A stretch of DNA of 64,000 nucleotides, taken from assembly GCA_958477465.1 (NCBI GenBank), contig CAUEFX010000010.1, positions 14,898-78,897 of the forward strand. The letters are read 5' to 3'. The notes below the pieces were generated by a model, which was not told the DNA's origin, did no database searches, and saw only the letters and a program-made list of their open reading frames with translations. The position numbers and the translations under genes were made by a program. Below are positions 1 to 9,372 of the stretch, one piece after another; the stretch's first letter is position 1; each line of letters opens with the position of its first letter. The DNA comes from an uncultured Bacteroides sp. GTDB taxonomy: Bacteria > Bacteroidota > Bacteroidia > Bacteroidales > Bacteroidaceae.

Positions 1-1212
1 TCAGGAGCCTCCGTTTACGGGGCATTATACTACAATCAAGAAAAAGTGGACAAGCAGCAGGCACGGCCACTGGCATGAAACCGGATCATGGAACCGGCAG
101 ACGGCCATCCGACCATCCAGCACTGCATCCGTTCCTTCGAACCGTATCTGGCGGCTAACCGCCGGACTGAGAAGCCCGTTATCCACATTTCATTAAATCC
201 ACACCCGGACGATGTGCTGACCGATGAACAGTTGACCGCTATCGGCCAGGAATACATGGAAAAAATGGGATATGGCAACCAACCCTATATCATCTACCGG
301 CATGAGGATATCGGCAGGCCCCACATCCATATCGTCTCCCTGCGTATTGACGAGCAGGGAAAGAAAATTAAAGATTACAAAGAATGGCAACGCTCGACCG
401 CTGTTTGCCGGGAGCTGGAGAGGAAATACCATCTGTTACCCGCCGAGAAGATGGAGCGACGGGAATCCCTGCCGCTGACTGCCGTCGATTACCGGAAGGG
501 GGATATCAAGCATCAGATAGCCAATGTGGTCAAGCCCGTCATGCAGGGATACAAGTTCCAATCCGTCAAGGAGTTTAAAGCCCTGCTTGGCCTTTTCCAT
601 GTAACGGTGGAAGAGGCCCACAAGACGATAAAGGGAAAGACCTATCATGGACTGGTCTATGCGGCTACCGATGAAAAAGGAGAACGGACCGGCGTAGCCA
701 TCAAATCCAGCAAGATCGGTAAAAGCGTAGGCTACGAGGCACTCCAAAAGAAATTTGTGAAAAGCAAACAATGAATTGCCCGACATCCCGTACCCGTACA
801 GACGAAGGAAGCTATCGCTACCGCCCTGCAAGGACAGCCCACCCGTCAGGGATTCCTGCAGGAACTTTCTGGAAAAGGCATTGCCGCCATACTCTGGCAG
901 AACGATTCCGGTGTGATCTATGGCGTGACCTACATCGACCATAACTCAAAGACCGTATTCAAGGGCTCGCTTCTGGGCAAAGAATATTCGGCATCGGTTA
1001 TAAACCGGAAGTACGGCACGATCCCACCGGAAAAGACTGAAGAAGCCCCTGTTATCCATCCGTCCGAACCGGAAATGAAAGAGACGGAGCTGGTGGAAGG
1101 ACTGCTTGATATATTCTCTTTGGAATCCTATCCGTATCCGGCAGACGACCTGACGCAAAGCCCTTACGGGAAAAAGAAAAAGAGAAAACGCAGAGGTCCG
1201 CATCTGGGCTAA
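1..1212 (+). CDS. Relaxase/mobilisation protein, 5' truncated by window, two in-frame TGA
   Basis: Relaxase of the Bacteroides BmgA/MobB type, which nicks oriT and leads the strand into the recipient. The frame is open from base 1; the true start lies upstream. Visible family features are YNQEKVD near the start, PVIHISLNPHPDD, and the metal-binding HIHIVSLRIDE segment (around 311-351). The C-terminus is very basic (KKKKRKRRGPHLG). TGA codons interrupt the frame at 76-78 and 772-774, but sequence on both sides stays in the same frame and still reads as relaxase; after the second TGA a conserved-looking GVTYIDH segment follows. If UGA is Trp, the visible part is one 403-residue chain ending at TAA. 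Under the standard code it would be three dead fragments. I am less sure these two sites are ancestral Trp than for the other genes. Confidence 0.85.
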
Positions 1213-1245
1213 TAAAATGTATCACCATTAATTATCATACCGCTT

Positions 1246-3258
1246 ATGTCACAAGACGAAACCAGAGGGCTCAATAAGAACCTTGACTTCATGAGGGCCA
1301 TCAGCATCCTATTTTTAGTGATGAATGTCTATTATTTCTGCTATCCCTATTTTCTTTCCATGAACCTGAACATCGGTGTCGTGGACAAGATACTGCTCAA
1401 TTTCCAGCGGGATACCGGGCTGTTTTCCCATTCGCTGGTGAGCAAGTCCTTCAGTCTGCTCTTCCTTTTCTTCTCCTGCATGGGAGCGAAAGGACGGAAG
1501 GACGTGGAGATGTCATGAAGGAGTATCGGCTGTTACCTTATAGCCGGGATGCTGCTCTTTTTTGGTAGCGAGCTCTTACTGACGGCACGCTTCCCCGTCG
1601 CGCTTCTAACCTTATTATATGTAGCTACCGTAGCTGCCGGATATATCAGCCTGCTTACCGCCGGAACCTGGATCAGCCGCCTGTTGAAGAACCAACTCAT
1701 GGATGACGTCTTTAACGACGAGAACGAGAGCTTCATGCAGGAGCGCAGGTTGATTGCCAATGAATACTCGGTAAACCTGCCCACCCGTTTCCGTTACCAA
1801 CGAAAGACCTATTCAGGCTGGATAAACGTGATTAATCCCTTCCGCGCCTCATTGATATTAGGCACGCCGGGATCAGGAAAGAGTTATGCCATCATCAATA
1901 ACTATATCCGCCAGCAGATAGAGAAAGGATTCGCCGCCTATATCTATGATTTTAAGTATCCGGATTTAAGCATAATTGCTTATAACCAGCTGCTTAAAAA
2001 CAAGGATAAGTATGCCAAGCCGGTCGGATTTTATGTGATTAATTTCGATGATCCCAGATACAGCCACCGGTGCAATCCCCTCAATCCTTCGTTTCTATCC
2101 GATATCGCGGATGCATACGAATCAGCGTATGTAATCATGTTAAATTTGAACAAGAGTTGGATTCAAAAGCAGGGAGATTTCTTTGTAGAAAGCCCGATTG
2201 TGCTATTTGCGGCGGTGATCTGGTATCTTAAAATCTATGAAAACGGGAAATTCTGCACCTTCCCACATGCCATAGAGCTATTGAATAAACCGTATTCCGA
2301 CCTGTTCACCATACTGACCTCTTACCGGGAGCTGGAGAATTACCTGTCACCTTTTATGGATGCATGGAAAGGTGGTGCGATGGAGCAGCTCCAAGGGCAG
2401 ATAGCTTCCGCCAAAATTCCGCTATCAAGGCTGATCTCACCTGCCTTATATTGGATTATGACCGGAGATGACTTCACGCTGGATATCAATAATCCGGAGG
2501 AACCCAAAGTTTTGTGCGTCGGCAATAACCCTGACAGACAGAATATTTACTCATGTGCGTTAGGATTGTATAATGCCCGTATCGTTAAAATGGTCAACCG
2601 AAAAGGCAGGCTCAAATGCTCTATTCTAGTGGATGAGGTTCCCACACTTTACTTTAAAGGACTTGACACCCTGATCGCTACCGCCCGTAGCAACAAAGTG
2701 GCAGTATGTCTGGGAGCACAGGATTTCAGCCAGTTAATACGTGACTACGGTGATAAGGAGGCGCGGGTGATCCAGAACACAATTGGAAATATCTTTTCCG
2801 GGCAAGTGGTCGGAGAAACAGCGAAAAACCTTTCTGAAAGGTTTGGGAAAGTGCTCCAACAGCGCAAATCCATTAATATGACCCGTGAAGACACCTCAAC
2901 CAATATCAGTACCCAGCTCGACTCGCTGATACCTGCCTCCAAAATCTCCAACCTCTCGCAAGGAGAGTTTGTCGGCAGTGTCTGCGACAACTTCGGGGAG
3001 AAGATAGAACAGAAGATATTCCATTGCGAGATCGTGGTGGACAATGAACGGGTAGCCGCCGAAACAAAAGCCTACAAGCCTATCCCCGTCATAACCGACT
3101 TTACCGGTGCGGATGGTAAGGACCACATGCAAGAGGAAATCGAAAGGAACTACTATCAAATCAAGGAAGACGTGACGCAAATCATCGAAAAAGAGCTGCT
3201 TCGCATCCAAAATGATCCCAACTTGAAACACCTGCTGGAAACGGCAGACGATGAATAA
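1246..3258 (+). CDS. traG: TraG/VirD4-type conjugation coupling protein with in-frame TGA
   Basis: Inner-membrane ATPase that couples the relaxase-DNA complex to the type IV secretion pore. The N-terminus has a YWFCY-type membrane region (VYYFCYPYF) and several hydrophobic segments up to about residue 145. The Walker A loop is GTPGSGKSY (about residues 206-214), followed by YIYDFKYPDLS, FYVINFDDPRYSHRCNPLNP and ILVDEVPT (Walker B). Length with the TGA read through is 670 residues, as expected for Bacteroides TraG. The TGA at 1516-1518 (codon 91) splits MS from RSIGCY; related proteins as I recall them have Trp here (ITW followed by S/N/P and K/R). Six other Trp codons in the gene are TGG. The stop is TAA. 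It follows the relaxase by 33 bp, probably in one operon. Confidence 0.92.
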
Positions 3259-3296
3259 TCCCTATTTAATTTATTAATCATTTAAATGTTGTAAAC

Positions 3297-4202
3297 ATGG
3301 AAAAAAAGAAAAGTTCTCCGGCCAACCTGCCGGGAAAACCCTGCTTCCCCTGGGTGGGAGGTAAAAGAAGACTGCTTCCCGTACTTATCGAATCCCTTCC
3401 GAAAGACTTCGGACAGATGGATACCTATGTAGAACCGTTTGTCGGTGGCGGCGCCCTCTTCTTCTGAATAAGACAAGCCTATCCGGAAATCCGTTGCGTC
3501 ATCAACGACTCCAACGAGGCTCTGATCAATGTCTACCGCGTCATCAAGGAATCCCCGGAGCAGCTTATTAAAGTGCTTGCCCGGATACAGGACGAATACA
3601 TCGCGCTGGAGGAACATACCCGAAGAAGGGTCTACTTCATGGAGAAACGTACCTACTACAATGAAGGAAACCCGAATAACATCACCCGTGCCGCCCTGTT
3701 TATCTTCTTCATGCGTACCTGTTATAACGGCATCTACTCCGTGAACCATAGCGGAAAGCTGTCCGTCACTTTTGGTGCCGGGGGACGGGTAAAACTGTTG
3801 GAAGAGGAACTGATCCGCTTTAACCACAAGCTGCTGCAAGATGTTGTGATTCTGGACGGTGACTACCGGCAGACCGCAGAATACACCGGAGCCAACTCCC
3901 TATTTTATTTTGACCCGCCTTATAAGCCGGTCAATGAGGGTAACTCCTGCACCTCCTACATGCCACAGGACTTCGGAGATGAAGAGCAGATCAACCTGGC
4001 AAATTTCTGCAAGGGAATAGGTGAAACCGGTGCCAAATGAATGCTTTCCAACTCCGATCCCCGGCAAAAGAACCCTGAGAACACCTTCTTCGACGACCTC
4101 TATGCCGGTTTCCATATCCAGCGAATCAGCATCTTCCGTTCCATCTGTTCCATAGCCGAGAAAAGAGAAGCGGTCAATGAATTGCTGATCAGAAATTATT
4201 AA
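3297..4202 (+). CDS. DNA adenine methyltransferase (Dam/D12 class) with two in-frame TGA
   Basis: N6-adenine DNA methyltransferase; on mobile elements these commonly help evade host restriction. Motifs: PCFPWVGGKR (AdoMet binding, near residue 17), YVEPFVGGGALFF (residues 44-56), and the catalytic DPPY box in YFDPPYKP (about residue 204). The frame is 301 residues with TGA at 3465-3467 (codon 57, after GGGALFF) and 4038-4040 (codon 248, before MLSNSDP). The second is diagnostic: relatives read WMLSNSD. The first follows LFF, where relatives often have an aromatic residue (W or Y). The start ATG at 3297 directly precedes the conserved N-terminus. Stop TAA. It faces the primase across a strong palindromic terminator. 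Under the standard code the protein would stop before its catalytic motif. Confidence 0.88.
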
Positions 4203-4225
4203 GAATAAATATCCGGTGGTAGCCG

Positions 4226-4290
4226 GGTAGCAATAAAAAGAGAGCTAAATTCCCTCCAGCAGGGATTTGACTCTCTTTTTTATTGCCTGC
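4226..4290. terminator. Large bidirectional terminator/cruciform between convergent genes
   Basis: A nearly perfect inverted repeat: outer arms GCAATAAAAAGAGAG (4230-4244) and CTCTCTTTTTTATTGC (4271-4286), with an inner AAATTCCCT/AGGGATTT stem. T-rich arms on both strands fit a terminator for dam (+) and the primase (-), which converge here. It is longer than a minimal terminator. Confidence 0.8.
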
Positions 4291-4319
4291 CTTTCATGCA
4301 TCAGACAAGGACCAGTATT

Positions 4320-5279
4320 TTATAATTTTCAACCGGACTGTTTCTTTGCAGGCTTTTCAATCAGCTTCGGGGCTGTTTCGTGCTGATGATCCGTCTTGTT
4401 CTCCTGCGCCATCTTCCTGCCCAACAGGTAATCGTTCAAATCGTTATACTCCCGGTAGCAGTCGGACTTGTCCCTGACCGGGCATCCGGCTTGCGCCATC
4501 TGCTGAAAAGCCTGCCTTCCGGCGGAATCGTTATCCAGTAGGCAGAGGGCACTCTTATACTCTTTCAAGACAGGGATAGCCTTGCCTACATTGCTGACCG
4601 AATTTAAAACGATATAGTCCGGACCGTTTCCTTTAGGCTGTCCGTTACCGGGATGCGTAGCCTTGAGCGTGAGGTATGAGAGATAATCCATAAAGCCTTC
4701 AACCACTATGCAACGGTCGCTGCCATTTTTGATATGGGTAATCTCTTTGGGCGATATGCTGCCTTTTAGGTATTTGTTACGGATCTCGTACCCGCCGCTC
4801 CGGTTGGCAAAGCCTACGGCAAAATACCATTTTCCCTTGTTCTGAAAATGCACTTCCTTGCATGCTTCCCTTGCGATTTCAGGCAAGATGCCTCTTTCTT
4901 TGAGATATCCCAGCAAGACCGGGTTCGTCAGCGGATCAATGCGTACCTGCCGGTAGCCGGTAGCCTGCGGTTCCGCCTGCCGGGGAGAGGCTGCTACCGG
5001 ACGGAAAGCAGCCGGAAAATGTCCCTCTATCGTTTTAAGCGCATAAGAGATATCCTTCGTCTTTTGAAGCTCCATCGCCAGGGTGATGATGTCCCCTCCC
5101 TGTCCGATGCCGAAATCGTATCATAGGTTGCGGGATGCGCTCACCTTGAAAGAAGGTGTCTTCTCCTCACGGAAAGGGGAACAATACCAGATACTGTCCC
5201 CTTGTTGTTTTACCGGGTTGAACCCCATACGCCGGAGATAATCCTCCAACTGAATGCTCTTGGCTTCTTCAATGTTCAT
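4320..5279 (-). CDS. CHC2/Toprim-type DNA primase with two in-frame TGA
   Basis: Primase of the Bacteroidales ICE type, expected to prime complementary-strand synthesis after transfer. ATG at 5279 begins MNIEEAKSIQLEDYLRRMGF. A degenerate CHC2-like region follows (YCSPFREEKTPSF, then YDFGIGQGGDIITL), and then a Toprim core with the glutamate in IVVEGFMDYLSYL and the acidic LLDNDSAGRQAF. TGA at 5121-5123 (codon 53) lies in RNL-TGA-YDFG, where relatives read NLWYDFG. A second TGA at 4329-4331 lies only three codons before TAA at 4320-4322, so the chain would end QSG-W-K-L. That matches the basic tail plus K-L/K-M ending of neighbouring ICE proteins, which argues that this TGA is not the stop. 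About 319 residues if read through. Confidence 0.85.
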
Positions 5280-5295
5280 TGTGTAACGGATTAAA

Positions 5296-5904
5296 TTAAT
5301 GACTCTTTTTAGAACGGGAATCCTTTAGTATCACCCACTGCAACGGATTCTGCGGCTTCCCGTTTTTTCTCAGTTCAAAATGCAGATGGTTGCCGGTCGC
5401 TATGCCGGTATGACCGACATTGCCGATATGCCGACCTATGCGTACATCGCTCCCTTTCCTCACATGCAATTTGCTCAAGTGTGCATACAACGTGGAAAAG
5501 CCGCCCGCGTGCCGGATTTCGATGTACCAGCCGTAACTGCTGCTATACCTGGCTTCAACGACTTTCCCGCTTCCTGAAGCATAGACCGGCGTGCCATAGG
5601 GTGCGGCAAGATCCACTCCGGCATGGAGTATCCTTTTCTTTTTCACCGGATGCATCCTTATACCGAAACCGGAAGAAACGGCATACCTCCTCCGACTTTC
5701 ATTCAATGGATACAGAATAGGATAATCGGCCAGTACGGTAACCGGCAACCGGCTGTCTCATATGAAAGACTTTCACTGCCGGGCAGAGTGGATACGGTAG
5801 ATGACAGCACTGAGTCCGGCTTTATATCCCTTTGACGGGGACTGTGCAAAAGCCGGACATGACAATAAGTGACAGAACATGACAATTAATGACAACTTCC
5901 TCAT
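5296..5904 (-). CDS. Secreted M23 family peptidase with two in-frame TGA
   Basis: Zinc peptidoglycan endopeptidase (LytM/M23), probably opening the cell wall for the conjugation apparatus. The C-terminal domain is complete: LHAGVDLAAPYGTPVYAS (metal His and Asp), GYW-like YGWYIEIRHAGGFSTLYAHLS and NHLHFELRKNG (HxH). Only a TTG would start the uninterrupted part. Reading through TGA at 5758-5760 and 5773-5775 joins it to an upstream ATG at 5904 that encodes a signal peptide (MRKLSLIVMFCHLLSC PAFA, cleavage near AFA-Q). The mature protein would be about 180 residues. I cannot confirm from memory that both TGA sites are Trp in relatives. The stop is TAA. The 5' coding end overlaps the phased TGAC repeats. 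It starts 16 bp beyond the primase start and may be cotranscribed with it. Confidence 0.75.
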
Positions 5905-5924
5905 AATCAAACTATTTAATGACA
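5860..5924. repeat. Phased 10-bp TGAC direct repeats (control region array 1)
   Basis: TGAC begins at 5860, 5870, 5880 and 5890, i.e. four tandem decamers (TGACAATAAG, TGACAGAACA, TGACAATTAA, TGACAACTTC), with one more TGACA at 5920, again a multiple of ten away. It sits between the divergent M23 and DUF4099 genes. A 10-bp period puts all copies on one helix face, as for cooperative protein binding. The same arrangement occurs at 19308-19347. Confidence 0.7.
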
Positions 5925-5978
5925 AAGATAGTAATTTTACCCTCGTAAATGATTCATTAATCTTTAAAATTAACGTAT

Positions 5979-7118
5979 ATGAACGATGTGAATTTAGCTC
6001 CTGAAAACAAGGAAGCAACCCCGGAACACGGGTATTTGATGGCGTATGACAAGAAAGAGCAGAAAGCCAAAGGTGTAAAAGGAATCGCAGCGAACGGAGA
6101 GCTGGAAACGCTCGAAGCTAACGAGGCGAACAGGGACCAGTTTATCAAAGTGGACCAACGTGGAAACTTCTTCACCAACTTCGGGAAGAATTTTCTCTAC
6201 CAGTACAATAATCCCGGTCGTTACTCCCTCTACAACATGCCGAAGGAAACGCTCGTAGAGCAGGCCAAAGAAAAGATCGAAGCGGCGCAGGAACCACAGA
6301 ACGAAGCAGTCAGAAGGGAACTGGCTTCGACCAGGGTGTATAATAACCATCGCTTCAACGAGCGGGAAGTGAATTGGGAACAGGCCGCCAAATACGGCAT
6401 TACCCCGGACGGACTGAAGAACACAAAGGACAGCCTCGAAAGAATGTTGCAGGGAAAGACTTCCGCTATCGCTTTCCGTGTGGCAAAAAATTCCGAGCTG
6501 GGGCGTGAAAACGGGGATGCCAAACTCTCCCTGTTCCGCGACGAGAACGGAGCTGTCAAGTTCGACATCCACTACATCCGTCAGGCTCCCAAGATCGGGG
6601 AAGACTACAGGGGACATGTCCTGACGGAAGAAGACCTCAAGGCCCTGAACCAGACCGGCAATCTCGGCAAGGCGGTGGATGTAGTCATTGACTACCGTAC
6701 CAAAGAAACCAAATCCTGCTACCTTTCCAAAGACCCGGTGACCAATGAATTGTTCCATATGCCCGTAGAGCAGGCACGCATTCCGCGTAAGGTGAAAGAT
6801 TATACGCTTTCTCCGAAAGAATACGATGCTGCCGTGCGCGGTGAGGAAGTACCGATCCGTTTCAAGTCTGATAATGGAAAATTTTATGCCACCTCCATCC
6901 AGATGAGTGCCGCCGAGCGAGGGGTGGAATTCCTCTGGGAAAGAAGCACCAAGAAGTTGGAAGAGGCACAGAAACAAGGTCAGGAACAAGACGGAAGCCA
7001 GCAGCAGCCCCATGCACCGGTACAAGTAGCCGGAAAACCCCGGAAAAAAGAGGAAGCCTCACAGCAAGCGGAAAAGAAACCGCGTACCCGTAAACCGTCC
7101 ATCACACCTAAAATGTAA
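5979..7118 (+). CDS. DUF4099/DUF3945 domain ICE protein
   Basis: A 379-residue cytoplasmic protein of a family found in Bacteroidales conjugative elements; biochemical role unknown. An N-terminal region with GYLMAYDKKEQ and FFTNFGKNFLYQY is followed by a DUF4099-like segment (YGITPDGLKNTKDSLERMLQGKTS). The GHVLTEEDLKALNQTGNLG part resembles DUF3945 repeats. The tail is lysine/proline-rich and ends TRKPSITPKM, the same type of basic ending as several neighbours. It contains two TGG Trp codons and no TGA, and ends on TAA. It is the first gene of a tightly packed rightward operon (gap to the next gene 5 bp), transcribed away from the TGAC repeat array, which is the likely control site. Confidence 0.75.
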   Translation: MNDVNLAPENKEATPEHGYLMAYDKKEQKAKGVKGIAANGELETLEANEANRDQFIKVDQRGNFFTNFGKNFLYQYNNPGRYSLYNMPKETLVEQAKEKIEAAQEPQNEAVRRELASTRVYNNHRFNEREVNWEQAAKYGITPDGLKNTKDSLERMLQGKTSAIAFRVAKNSELGRENGDAKLSLFRDENGAVKFDIHYIRQAPKIGEDYRGHVLTEEDLKALNQTGNLGKAVDVVIDYRTKETKSCYLSKDPVTNELFHMPVEQARIPRKVKDYTLSPKEYDAAVRGEEVPIRFKSDNGKFYATSIQMSAAERGVEFLWERSTKKLEEAQKQGQEQDGSQQQPHAPVQVAGKPRKKEEASQQAEKKPRTRKPSITPKM

Positions 7119-7123
7119 GAAAA

Positions 7124-8548
7124 ATGGCAACCTATATTTCTGATGATCCCAAACTATTGGACGAGCTTTTCAGGAAAGACGGTGAAGGCCAGCTCCTTGT
7201 CGGTTATGAAACCGGCAAGGAGAAACCCCATGCAGAATCCTCCTATATGCTTTATCCTGCCAATCCCGACAGGCAAGACCCTGTCTATACGTTTATGGCC
7301 TTGTTCAGCCAACAATCGATAAAAGCCAAATACTCCGCCTTCGTACCGAATACCCGTCTGGAAATCTATTCATTCCCGAAGATGACGGATGTACCGGCTA
7401 TCTCCGGAGATATTTCCAAAAAGGAATATATCAATCAGGTATTACTACCCTATATCCGGGAAAAGGGACTGGCTCCTCTAATAAGTACCAATCTGAGAAA
7501 TGTCCTGTTTGCGCAGTCACGCAGCGATATCCTCATGATATCGGGAGAACTTCCGAAACTGACCACACAGCAGTTGGACGAGCTGGTCCATTTTCATCAG
7601 AAGCAGGATGAGCTGGCTGCCAGGTATGATTATAATCCGGTTTACAAATTACCGCTGCATGCTGTGGAAACGTCCAAAGGAATCTTGTTTTTCAGTGATA
7701 CCAAAATGGGACGGGAGGGATTGAAGAGCTTTTACCAACAGTTATCCGGCAATTATTTCTGGGTTCATGGCGAACTCGGTCCTGTCAGGCAATACAACGT
7801 CAACTGCCTGTCCGACGATATCTGTCCTTTGGTGGATGCCTGCTACCGGAAGAATCCCCAAAGCGGAAAAGGGGAATATGATTTTGATAATGCTGTATTC
7901 TCAAAAGAGGCTTTCCGTGACAGGAAACAGTGGAAACTGGCGTTTGAAACGGACATGGAGCCGAGCGCTTCTGAATTTCTCCGCCTGAATGAATTTGCCG
8001 GATGTCCTGCGAGCCGTAACAATGCGGATATCAGCAAACTGTTGTATCTGATGGAGAACGGATTCAAGCGGGATATAATAAATGATCCCGATTTCGGATA
8101 CCGGAATGTCTTTCAGGAGTATGTCACCCGGATAGACGACTGTATCAACGGACAGTCCTCGGGGCCAGATTTGTCAGATGTGCTGGATGACATGCGTTGG
8201 AAAGCGAAGAATATCCTTCTGACGGATTTCGATGTCCGTGGACACCGTACATTGGAAAGGACACTGAATGACAGGAGCGTCCCGTTTCTCATCAATGGAA
8301 CCGATGCCGGCGAAGCCATGAGGCAAGCCTTGCTGGAAGGAAAGTGGATCTACTGTCCCCAAATATCCAAGTCAATGCCAGATTTACATTTCCTCCATGC
8401 CGAAAAGACATGCAACCGGGTAATGGCATATACCAAATCTCCCGTAAACAAGACCGTGTATCAGGAGAAAAACGGCAAAATCATTCCATATGTACCGGCT
8501 TTGAAAAAGGTATCGAAAACGAAAAGGAACAATTCCCTCAAAATGTAA
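7124..8548 (+). CDS. ICE paralog family protein 1 (unknown function)
   Basis: 474 residues, no signal peptide or membrane segment; function not recognised. It carries the module shared with the next five large genes: a leader part (EYINQVLLPYIREKGL), then AVETSKGILFFSDTKMGREG with NYFWVHGELGPVRQYNV about 20 residues on, then a Met/Glu-Pro segment (FETDMEPSASEFLRLNEFAG followed by ADISKLLYLMENGF), then FDVRGHRTLERTLND. The C-terminus is basic, ending KTKRNNSLKM. Four Trp codons, all TGG; stop TAA. Five bp separate it from the gene before and four from the gene after, so it is in one operon. The repeated module suggests the cluster grew by tandem duplication. Confidence 0.7.
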   Translation: MATYISDDPKLLDELFRKDGEGQLLVGYETGKEKPHAESSYMLYPANPDRQDPVYTFMALFSQQSIKAKYSAFVPNTRLEIYSFPKMTDVPAISGDISKKEYINQVLLPYIREKGLAPLISTNLRNVLFAQSRSDILMISGELPKLTTQQLDELVHFHQKQDELAARYDYNPVYKLPLHAVETSKGILFFSDTKMGREGLKSFYQQLSGNYFWVHGELGPVRQYNVNCLSDDICPLVDACYRKNPQSGKGEYDFDNAVFSKEAFRDRKQWKLAFETDMEPSASEFLRLNEFAGCPASRNNADISKLLYLMENGFKRDIINDPDFGYRNVFQEYVTRIDDCINGQSSGPDLSDVLDDMRWKAKNILLTDFDVRGHRTLERTLNDRSVPFLINGTDAGEAMRQALLEGKWIYCPQISKSMPDLHFLHAEKTCNRVMAYTKSPVNKTVYQEKNGKIIPYVPALKKVSKTKRNNSLKM

Positions 8549-8552
8549 TGAT

Positions 8553-9368
8553 ATGAAGCAACCTGAACAATCCTATACAGCCATAGAGACAGCCCATGGC
8601 TTTGTGTTCTTTACTGATACGACGGAAGGACAGAAAAACAGGCAGGACTTTCTGCAATTTATGGCAGACCATTACTTCGATCCCCATTTCAATCTTGGTC
8701 CGGTAAATGTTTACCGGGCAGAAGGAGTCCTAAAGGATGGATCCTATGTCAATCCGGGTGAAGGCCTGTACCCGGAATATGCTTACCTGCAGATGGATAA
8801 GACACCGGAAATGGAGCTGGTCTACCGGAATGAGATGAAGCCGACCTGGGAGGATTTCGGTAGTTTCTGCCACAATATGCATTGTACCAGCAGCCATCGC
8901 AACCGTAATATCGCTGATATTTTGGAGGAAATAGAAAGCAAGGACCGTAAATTACTGGAGCTTTCCAAACAAGGTACAGCATCGGATATCCGGCAGCAGA
9001 TAGAAGAAACCGGCCAGGATAAAGCCTTGCTGGACAAACTCCTCAAGCAGTATTACGATGTGCGTGGACACCGGACTGTTGGGAACATCCTCCGCGACCC
9101 GATGGAATGTGTCACCGTAGACGGTGTCCGGCTCTTTACCCCTCACCGGCAAGTATTGGCGGCAGGGCACGGACTCTTCCTGCCGGGAGAGGCAAAAAGC
9201 AACCCGTCCCATGCCTATGCATGGATAAACGGGGATTTCACCCGGATCGTATTTTCTAAGGATCCTCCTGCGAACAAACAGGTGTTCAAAGTGAAAACAG
9301 TCATCGAAAAGGCTTTGAATAAAAAGCAGGACGTGAAAAAGAAAAGAAATACCCACCCTAAATTGTAG
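8553..9368 (+). CDS. ICE paralog family protein 2 (short form)
   Basis: 271 residues, unknown function. This is a shortened paralog that begins directly at the central module: AIETAHGFVFFTDTTEGQKN with HYFDPHFNLGPVNVYRA, then YRNEMKPTWEDFGSFCHNM with NIADILEEIE, then YDVRGHRTVGNILRD. It lacks the N-terminal part present in proteins 1 and 3. The C-terminus is basic, ending KKRNTHPKL. The stop is TAG, followed four bases later by the next start. Trp codons are TGG only. The YDVRGHRT motif is almost identical in proteins 1 to 3 and is the best signature for searching. Confidence 0.7.
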   Translation: MKQPEQSYTAIETAHGFVFFTDTTEGQKNRQDFLQFMADHYFDPHFNLGPVNVYRAEGVLKDGSYVNPGEGLYPEYAYLQMDKTPEMELVYRNEMKPTWEDFGSFCHNMHCTSSHRNRNIADILEEIESKDRKLLELSKQGTASDIRQQIEETGQDKALLDKLLKQYYDVRGHRTVGNILRDPMECVTVDGVRLFTPHRQVLAAGHGLFLPGEAKSNPSHAYAWINGDFTRIVFSKDPPANKQVFKVKTVIEKALNKKQDVKKKRNTHPKL

Positions 9369-9372
9369 AAAT

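Noticed and set aside
436..942. 168-codon minus-strand frame over the relaxase
   Set aside because: Shadow of the relaxase gene; no family features and no ribosome site.
5994..7025. 343-codon minus-strand frame over the DUF4099 gene
   Set aside because: Antisense shadow: low-complexity Phe/Val-rich translation with no recognisable domain.
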